Below, piece by piece: positions 23,582 to 28,425 of a DNA stretch of 28,425 nucleotides. The DNA is from CAZTZL01 sp964617625. Its GTDB lineage: Bacteria > Zhuqueibacterota > QNDG01 > DSAB01. The first letter of the stretch is position 1. Each line of letters begins with the position of its first letter. The notes below the pieces were generated by a model. That model saw only the letters and a list, made by a program, of their open reading frames with translations. It had not been told where the DNA came from and ran no database searches. The translations under genes were made by a program, and so were the position numbers. The DNA lies in contig CAZTZL010000038.1 in NCBI GenBank assembly GCA_964617625.1, forward strand, positions 1-28,425, written 5' to 3'.

Positions 23582-24742
23582 TTATCTTACCAACAGCGCC
23601 TTCCGGGACTGTGTCAATTCTCCCGCTTTGAGAACAATAAAATAAACGCCGGATGAAACCGGGCTGTTGTGATCATCACAGCCGTTCCAGATTGCGGAAT
23701 GCATTCCGGATTCTTTTAAACCGCTTTCGAGAGAACGTATTTTTCTACCCTGAGCATCGCAGATGGAAATCGATACAGTCTCCCGATGCGATACAGTATA
23801 CTCAATTTCTGTCGCGGGATTGAATGGATTGGGAAAATTCTGAGAAAGTTCGAATCCATGAATCCGGCCGTTATTTTCCTTTGATTCGACTTCTGTTGTG
23901 CCGTCCCATCCGGCGAGACGTGCCATGAGCCACCAGAAGGCTTTCCCTTTGTTTTCGCAGTTTTCATATGAGGTGTGGGCTTCTTCATCCACGTTGTAGT
24001 GATCGTGTTCCCGCGGGAATATATGGCTGTTGTAAGTAGATGTGGCCTGTTCGCCGTTGTACCAGGCATCGATGTCCCCGAAATCGAAAAGCACTTTGTT
24101 GTTGTCCCTGCAGTATTGGCGGATTTGCTCGTTCCTCAGATACCGGTTGTATCCGCCGGCATCGCCGTATCCTTCGTAGTCGCTGCCATAGGTGTGATGG
24201 CCGCTCCATGCCTGTGCATTGCATGTCATATAAATGAATGTCCGGTCCGGGAATTCACTTTCGAGCTGGGTCATAGCATTTAAATATTCCTGGGTTTCTT
24301 CCTGGGTAAACCAGGCTAACTGTGTGCACCAGGACCACAAGGAACAGTTGATGGACGTATGATGATTCAGCACGTCCCGTGTAAACTGCCTGCCGCCTTC
24401 TGTCTGCCAGTATTCCTCCGGTCCGACATAGGTGTTCGTTTCGTTGCCGTCGAATATACAGAGCGTGTTTTCCGATGAGGGGAGAGAACTCTCAGCGATC
24501 TCAATGCCGTACAATGTATTTTGATCATACAGTCGATACAAGCCCGATGTGATCTGCCCGCCGTGTGACGTATGGGCATAATGCACTCTCATGTTGCTTT
24601 TAACCTGATCGATCCAGCTGCCGGGAATCTGGGAGATGTTCGTACAGGTATGATCGATAATGATTTCCTGAGAATAAAGAAGGATTGGGAACGCACAAAA
24701 AATGATAAAGATCATGAATGATTTATTTAAACGAATTTTCAT
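23582..24742 (-). CDS. Secreted protein with C-terminal sorting domain, unknown catalytic domain
   Basis: 386 residues: a signal peptide at 1-25 (MKIRLNKSFMIFIIFCAFPI, then LLYSQ), an unrecognised domain of about 260 residues, and a type IX secretion-like C-terminal sorting domain at about 297-386 starting FELSQNFPNPFNPATEIEY and ending SSGVYFIVLKAGELTQSRKALLVR. The central domain has VHYAHTSHGGQITSGLYRLY near the start, CSLWSWCTQLAW and a FIYMTCNAQAWSGHHTYGSD segment, with many His, Trp and Cys. It may be an extracellular hydrolase, but no family was recognised. The ribosome site AAGGAGG is strong. The sorting domain implies a T9SS elsewhere in the genome. Confidence 0.88.
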   Translation of the reverse strand: MKIRLNKSFMIFIIFCAFPILLYSQEIIIDHTCTNISQIPGSWIDQVKSNMRVHYAHTSHGGQITSGLYRLYDQNTLYGIEIAESSLPSSENTLCIFDGNETNTYVGPEEYWQTEGGRQFTRDVLNHHTSINCSLWSWCTQLAWFTQEETQEYLNAMTQLESEFPDRTFIYMTCNAQAWSGHHTYGSDYEGYGDAGGYNRYLRNEQIRQYCRDNNKVLFDFGDIDAWYNGEQATSTYNSHIFPREHDHYNVDEEAHTSYENCENKGKAFWWLMARLAGWDGTTEVESKENNGRIHGFELSQNFPNPFNPATEIEYTVSHRETVSISICDAQGRKIRSLESGLKESGMHSAIWNGCDDHNSPVSSGVYFIVLKAGELTQSRKALLVR

Positions 24743-24829
24743 GGCAGCCTCCTTTTAAATATCGAAGTAACGGTACAAAATCTTTGAAGGATCAAGAAGA
24801 TTATCGATCGTTATTTATACTAAAATGAA

Positions 24830-25462
24830 TTATTCAAATTGATCATACAATATAACTTCGTTGATTGCCTTCTTCTCAGGTGTTTCAGGCCATGCTTCAG
24901 GAATGCCGATTGGTGTGATACAAATTCTTTTATAATTACCTGGTATGTTGAGTATGCTTTTTGTGATTTCTTCCGGGATCGAATTGACACAGAATACGGT
25001 GCCATAGCCCAGGGCCCGTGCAGCCAGCATCAGATTTTCGGCTGCCAGCACTGCTGCCGTGACATCATTGGGCGGATTTTGTGTTTTCGTATAGGCCAGC
25101 ACTTCCACATAAACCGGCGCTGAAAGATAATCGGTATAATATCCTCTGCTTTCTTCCCCGGCTCCTTTGATACAGGCTTCTCTGATCTGATCGATGCGCT
25201 CTCTTTTTTGAATGACCAGAAATTTCCATGCCTGCCGGTTTCTGGGTGTCGGCGCATAATTGGCTGCTTCCAGGATTTGCATCAGATGTTCTTTTGGTAC
25301 CGGAGTCGGTTTAAATTTACGGACCGACCGGCGTTCCGTGATCACTTTGAATAGATCATTGGATTTGGCTTTTTCGTCTGCGAAGATTTTTTTATTGAAC
25401 AGACCGAGTCCGGCGGCTCCAAGTGCGATTTGCTGAAAAAATCCTCTTCGATTTGTTCCCAT
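24830..25462 (-). CDS. Tat-exported nitroreductase-family protein
   Basis: 210 residues from ATG 25462; an ATG two codons upstream lies one base from GAGGAG, while 25462 has the normal seven-base gap. The N-terminus NRRGFFQQIALGAAGLGLF is a twin-arginine signal, so the FMN cofactor would be loaded before export to the periplasm. The body is a nitroreductase domain: TERRSVRKFKPTPVPKEHLMQILEAANYAPTPRNRQAWKFLVI holds the FMN-phosphate site, DVTAAVLAAENLMLAARALGYGTVFC the core helix, and CITPIGIPEAWPETPEKK the end. Known relatives reduce nitro groups, quinones or other substrates with NAD(P)H, which is not available in the periplasm, so the electron donor here is unclear. It follows the small membrane-protein gene by 76 bases. 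Confidence 0.88.
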   Translation of the reverse strand: MGTNRRGFFQQIALGAAGLGLFNKKIFADEKAKSNDLFKVITERRSVRKFKPTPVPKEHLMQILEAANYAPTPRNRQAWKFLVIQKRERIDQIREACIKGAGEESRGYYTDYLSAPVYVEVLAYTKTQNPPNDVTAAVLAAENLMLAARALGYGTVFCVNSIPEEITKSILNIPGNYKRICITPIGIPEAWPETPEKKAINEVILYDQFE

Positions 25463-25538
25463 ATTCATTCTCCTCAGATTAATTAGGATCTTTATAATCG
25501 TCCTATATTTAGAAGTCTATGACTATCAATTTTACCAA

Positions 25539-25919
25539 CTAACTGTTCTTTGGATGCATAAACAAAAAGTAGGCATACCCGAATGTTAGAGCGCCGTAAA
25601 GGATGGGATTTGACCAGCCAAGAACATTGATATTTCCTCTCAGCTGTATCTCCATGGAAGCAATGAATCCGACAATGTCCTGGACAAGGAGCGCACGGGC
25701 GATGGATTGGCGGAAATTAGCAGAGTCGGTTTTCCTGCCGAACCACATAAGAGTGGAAAAGCCCAGGATGGATCCGCCCACAAGCCGGGTGACCCATATG
25801 GCCGCGTCGTCCACCGGCAGGCCGTACATCTTAAGTACGAGGGAGGGCAAGAAAGTGCATGTCAAACCAAAGAAGACAGCGATAGGGAAATTGATTGTGA
25901 AGAGATGGCGGAGTTTCAT
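25539..25919 (-). CDS. Small four-helix membrane protein
   Basis: 126 residues with about four membrane segments (8-30, 44-60, 78-92 and 104-122). The pattern LFTINFPIAVFFGLTCTFLPSLVLKMYGLP, RLVGGSILGFSTLMWFGRK and ARALLVQDIVGFIAS occurs in small uncharacterised bacterial membrane proteins. AGGAGG seven bases before the ATG supports the start. It has the same direction as the nitroreductase. No function can be assigned. Confidence 0.72.
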   Translation of the reverse strand: MKLRHLFTINFPIAVFFGLTCTFLPSLVLKMYGLPVDDAAIWVTRLVGGSILGFSTLMWFGRKTDSANFRQSIARALLVQDIVGFIASMEIQLRGNINVLGWSNPILYGALTFGYAYFLFMHPKNS

Positions 25920-26051
25920 GTGATGACCTCCTGTTTAAATGAAATTATTTTTGCTTTTCCGTCCCAAATACAACTTGGGACGGCGGGGGAAGGGGAAACG
26001 GTTCAGCGCACTGGAAAGGATGTCCATGATGATTATTGATCTTTGTTTGTA

Positions 26052-27080
26052 TCATTCGAGATCTTGAAAAATCCGGTTTGGATTATTAAAATCTCTCACA
26101 GATTGCCGCTCGATCAATTTGGCCGGCATAATCGTGGTAACCGGTTTCCCTTTTTCACCTCGAATTAAATTCAGTATGGTCCGGACAGCAATCGATCCCA
26201 GTTCTTCTTTATAGACGCGCACCGTCGTCAATGACGGCGTCGACATTTTTGCCAGATCAATATCGTCAAAACCGACAATGCTGATATCATCCGGAATCTT
26301 TAATCCTTTTTCATTGACTGCCCTGTACCCGTAAATGGCATTGATATCGTTCGCAGAGAAAATAGCGGTTGGCTTTTGTGTGTTTAACAGGTATTTGACA
26401 TGGTCGTATCCGTTTTCAAGTCCGCCGGTTCGAACAAGGGCTTCATCCGGATCGATATTGTGATACTTCAATGCCTTGATATAGCCGCTATATCTCTGCT
26501 GAAAACTGCGCCGTGAAAGATCTCCCGAAATAAACCCGATCCGTTTATGCCCGCAGTCGATCAAATATTTCGTGGCCTGAAAAGCGCCGTGTTCATTGTC
26601 AATCAGTATTTGACAATGGTTTTCAAGGGGAACTTTGGGATCGATAAAGACGACCGGCAAATTCTCGCTGAGAATACGGTTGAGATAATCATCTTTAAAC
26701 ACACCGACAATAATGAGGCCGTCGACCTGCCGTTCTCTGGCCATTTTGGGAAGTTCGTCTTTCGTGGTTTCTGTGATGATTTGAAGGATGAGATTGAAAT
26801 TATTAAGTGCAAGTTCTGCTTCTATTCCTTCAAGCACTCTCGAGTAAAACGGATTTCCGGATATGGAATGCAGATCGCGGCAGAAAAGGACCCCGATATT
26901 TTCAGAGGTTCTTTTCTTGAGCGCTTTGCCGAATGCGTTGGGTGTGAATTTGGATTCTTTGACGATTGCAAGTATTTTTGATTTTGTTTTCGCACTGACA
27001 TCGGAGCGGTCATTCAGAGCTTTTGAAACGGTCGATTGGGAATATCCGGAAAGTCTGGCTATGTCTTTGATTGTGATCAT
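26052..27080 (-). CDS. LacI-family transcriptional regulator
   Basis: 342 residues: an N-terminal helix-turn-helix (ITIKDIARLSGYSQSTVSKALNDRSDVSAKTKSKILAIVKE, residues 2-42), a hinge near 45-60, and a sugar-binding-like effector domain (NIGVLFCRDLHSI, VDGLIIVGVF, LPVVFIDPKVP, HKRIGFISGD, PTAIFSANDINAIYGYRAVNEKGLKIPDDISIVGFDDIDLAKMSTPSLTTVRVYKEELG). LacI-family proteins usually repress sugar or nucleoside genes until ligand binds; no sugar gene is beside it, so the target is unknown. The ribosome site before the ATG is weak. Confidence 0.93.
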   Translation of the reverse strand: MITIKDIARLSGYSQSTVSKALNDRSDVSAKTKSKILAIVKESKFTPNAFGKALKKRTSENIGVLFCRDLHSISGNPFYSRVLEGIEAELALNNFNLILQIITETTKDELPKMARERQVDGLIIVGVFKDDYLNRILSENLPVVFIDPKVPLENHCQILIDNEHGAFQATKYLIDCGHKRIGFISGDLSRRSFQQRYSGYIKALKYHNIDPDEALVRTGGLENGYDHVKYLLNTQKPTAIFSANDINAIYGYRAVNEKGLKIPDDISIVGFDDIDLAKMSTPSLTTVRVYKEELGSIAVRTILNLIRGEKGKPVTTIMPAKLIERQSVRDFNNPNRIFQDLE

Positions 27081-27145
27081 AAAAAATATTTTCCACTTAA
27101 TAATTTAAATCGTTATGGATTGGTCGTACTTAAAACGTAAATAAT

Positions 27146-27200
27146 AGCTGGGCTGTGAAGCCCAACTGTTCAGTGACCAGGACTGGTTATTAAGGCGATT
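27146..27200. repeat. Short hairpin-containing intergenic repeat candidate
   Basis: TGGGCT-GTGA-AGCCCA (27149-27164), followed by CAGTGACCAGGACTGGTTA. It looks like a dispersed hairpin element between the LacI gene and the AT-rich zinc-ribbon gene; only one copy is visible. Confidence 0.35.
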
Positions 27201-27201
27201 A

Positions 27202-28260
27202 TTATTGTGCTGAAAGATCATTAATACCCATATAGATAATGAATATATTCAATAAAGTAAAAATTATTAAAAATGTAATTTCACCTTTAGATGTTTTGAT
27301 ATCCTTAGCATTAATTTTTATATTGATTTTCTTTATTAAGGTTAGTACTGGAAATAGCAAAAGAATTAAAAATATTAAGAATATATTGTCTACTGGAGAT
27401 GGTATTCTTGCATATGAACCATTTAAAATCCAATATCCAGCACCTAATAATATAGGTATTAAATTTGTGTTTATATTGTAGTTGATTGCATGATCTTTAA
27501 CTCTCTTAAAAAATGAGAAACAGAAAATCGGTGCAAAAAAAGCTCTCCAAAATGGAGAAATTCGTAGGTCATTAATATCTCGTATCAATTTCCAATTTTT
27601 GTAGAACCAAAAAAATTGGTAAAAACCACCTGTGATCAGAGTATATAGGAAAAAACGACCTTTAGGTACGTAATAAAAAGGCGGATCAACCTTGTTTTGA
27701 TTTTCATACGTTATCTCTTTTTCAACAATTTTTGGAGTAAAATATTTACCATTACAATCCTGATAATATTTTGATATATTATCTTTTATTTTGAAATTGA
27801 ATTTACTACACCAGATAGAGTTTTTGAGGAAATACCTACATTTTGGACAATAATTTTTAGGAGGATTTTTCTTTATTGTTAGTTGCGACTCAACTTCTTC
27901 CTCTAATACAGGATATTGTGGAATGACCTCAACAGTATTATTACAATTTTTGCACCTGTAACGTTTAGGTTTTAATGGATTAGCTATTCTATATTTTTTA
28001 CCGCAATTATGACATTGAACAATTATTTTACCAACCATATCTATATCAATAGTATTAATTTCATTATTATTACTTTTCTTTTCTAATAGTTCTTTTTCCT
28101 TATCTCTATCAATTTCATAAAATTGTCCTGCACATTTTTTAATAAAAGTTATTGGATTTGAACTTAAATTAAAATATAACTTTGAACATGCGCCTGTACT
28201 ATTGTCATAGTGAAGACAGTGTGGACAATAATACTTCCAATTCATATTTTGTTGTTCCAT
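27202..28260 (-). CDS. Zinc-ribbon membrane protein with duplicated four-Cys module
   Basis: 352 residues. The N-terminal half has three cysteine clusters: Cys12/15/25/43, Cys83/86/103/106 (an MJ0042-like zinc ribbon, QCHNCGKKYR...RYRCKNC), and Cys138/141/151/169. The first and third share identical spacing C-x2-C-x9-C-x17-C and similar wording (CPHCLHY..ACSK and CPKCRYF..WCSK, ending C.G.FY/YF), so they are an internal duplication. The C-terminal half carries FYYVPKGRFFLYTLITGGFYQFFWFYKNWKLIRD, ISPFWRAFFAPIFCFSFFKRV and two further membrane segments: a small membrane family similar to DUF4234-type proteins. Base composition is far more AT-rich than the rest of the window, suggesting transfer. 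No strong ribosome site. The function is unknown; a metal-sensing or chaperone-like membrane role is only a guess. Confidence 0.82.
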   Translation of the reverse strand: MEQQNMNWKYYCPHCLHYDNSTGACSKLYFNLSSNPITFIKKCAGQFYEIDRDKEKELLEKKSNNNEINTIDIDMVGKIIVQCHNCGKKYRIANPLKPKRYRCKNCNNTVEVIPQYPVLEEEVESQLTIKKNPPKNYCPKCRYFLKNSIWCSKFNFKIKDNISKYYQDCNGKYFTPKIVEKEITYENQNKVDPPFYYVPKGRFFLYTLITGGFYQFFWFYKNWKLIRDINDLRISPFWRAFFAPIFCFSFFKRVKDHAINYNINTNLIPILLGAGYWILNGSYARIPSPVDNIFLIFLILLLFPVLTLIKKINIKINAKDIKTSKGEITFLIIFTLLNIFIIYMGINDLSAQ

Positions 28261-28425
28261 TATTTAAACCAGATTTAATACTTATTTTTTTGATTAACCA
28301 AATTTCAGTGCAGTGCAGAGGATGCAGTATTATTGACAAATATACTAAGATGATTTGCGAAAATCCACTTTATTTTGAGAGATTGATAGAAAAGATTTCA
28401 GTTATAAAAAAAAGGAGATTTTAAT

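Noticed and set aside
27239..27481. 80-codon plus-strand frame inside the zinc-ribbon gene
   Set aside because: Antisense shadow of membrane-segment codons.
28182..28424. Plus-strand open frame running to the right edge
   Set aside because: Overlaps the zinc-ribbon gene antisense, lies in AT-rich DNA where long frames arise by chance, and has no recognisable motif.

Overview
The window looks like chromosomal DNA of a Gram-negative, free-living (probably anaerobic) bacterium of the Fibrobacterota-Chlorobiota-Bacteroidota (FCB) side of the tree, for example Calditrichota, KSB1 or Ignavibacteria. The clues are a secreted protein with an SQNFPNPFNPATEI-type C-terminal sorting domain (type IX secretion style), a TonB-dependent receptor, two outer-membrane-type lipoproteins and many short dispersed hairpin repeats. 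The taxonomic call is inference; there is no rRNA or other marker here.

Layout. 1-3543: a secreted metal-dependent amidohydrolase cut by the left edge, and an OPT-family oligopeptide transporter, both on the minus strand. 3544-4161: non-coding, with a probable degenerate dispersed repeat. 4162-4578: the nickel regulator NikR. 4581-7873: a tightly coupled minus-strand operon (HisC-like PLP enzyme, CDP-alcohol phosphatidyltransferase, LicC-like nucleotidyltransferase, LysE-like exporter) that reads as a phospholipid or polar head-group pathway. 8126-11300: a plus-strand operon of TonB-dependent receptor, ECF-type S component and SAM methyltransferase, starting from a strong promoter with a NikR-type inverted repeat on its start site and closed by a rho-independent terminator. 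11397-14150: larE-larB-larC for the nickel-pincer nucleotide (NPN) cofactor.

14151-14960 holds MITE-like hairpin repeats, a remnant of a second larC 3' end and a small GIY-YIG nuclease gene. 14959-15759 is purC. 15993-22058 is an envelope block: TPR lipoprotein, LolB-like lipoprotein and three glycosyltransferases. 22357-23082 has two small membrane proteins. 23338-27080 is a minus-strand series: tautomerase, secreted protein, Tat-type nitroreductase, small membrane protein and LacI-family regulator. 27202-28260 is a visibly AT-rich gene for a zinc-ribbon membrane protein with an internally duplicated four-cysteine module, probably acquired.

The main theme is nickel: NikR, a nickel-regulated outer-membrane receptor operon and the NPN biosynthesis genes lie within 10 kb. 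The receptor, S component and methyltransferase together look like an uncharacterised uptake route for a nickel chelate, or for a precursor related to NPN. No larA, nickel permease or ECF ATPase is in the window, so partners must lie elsewhere.
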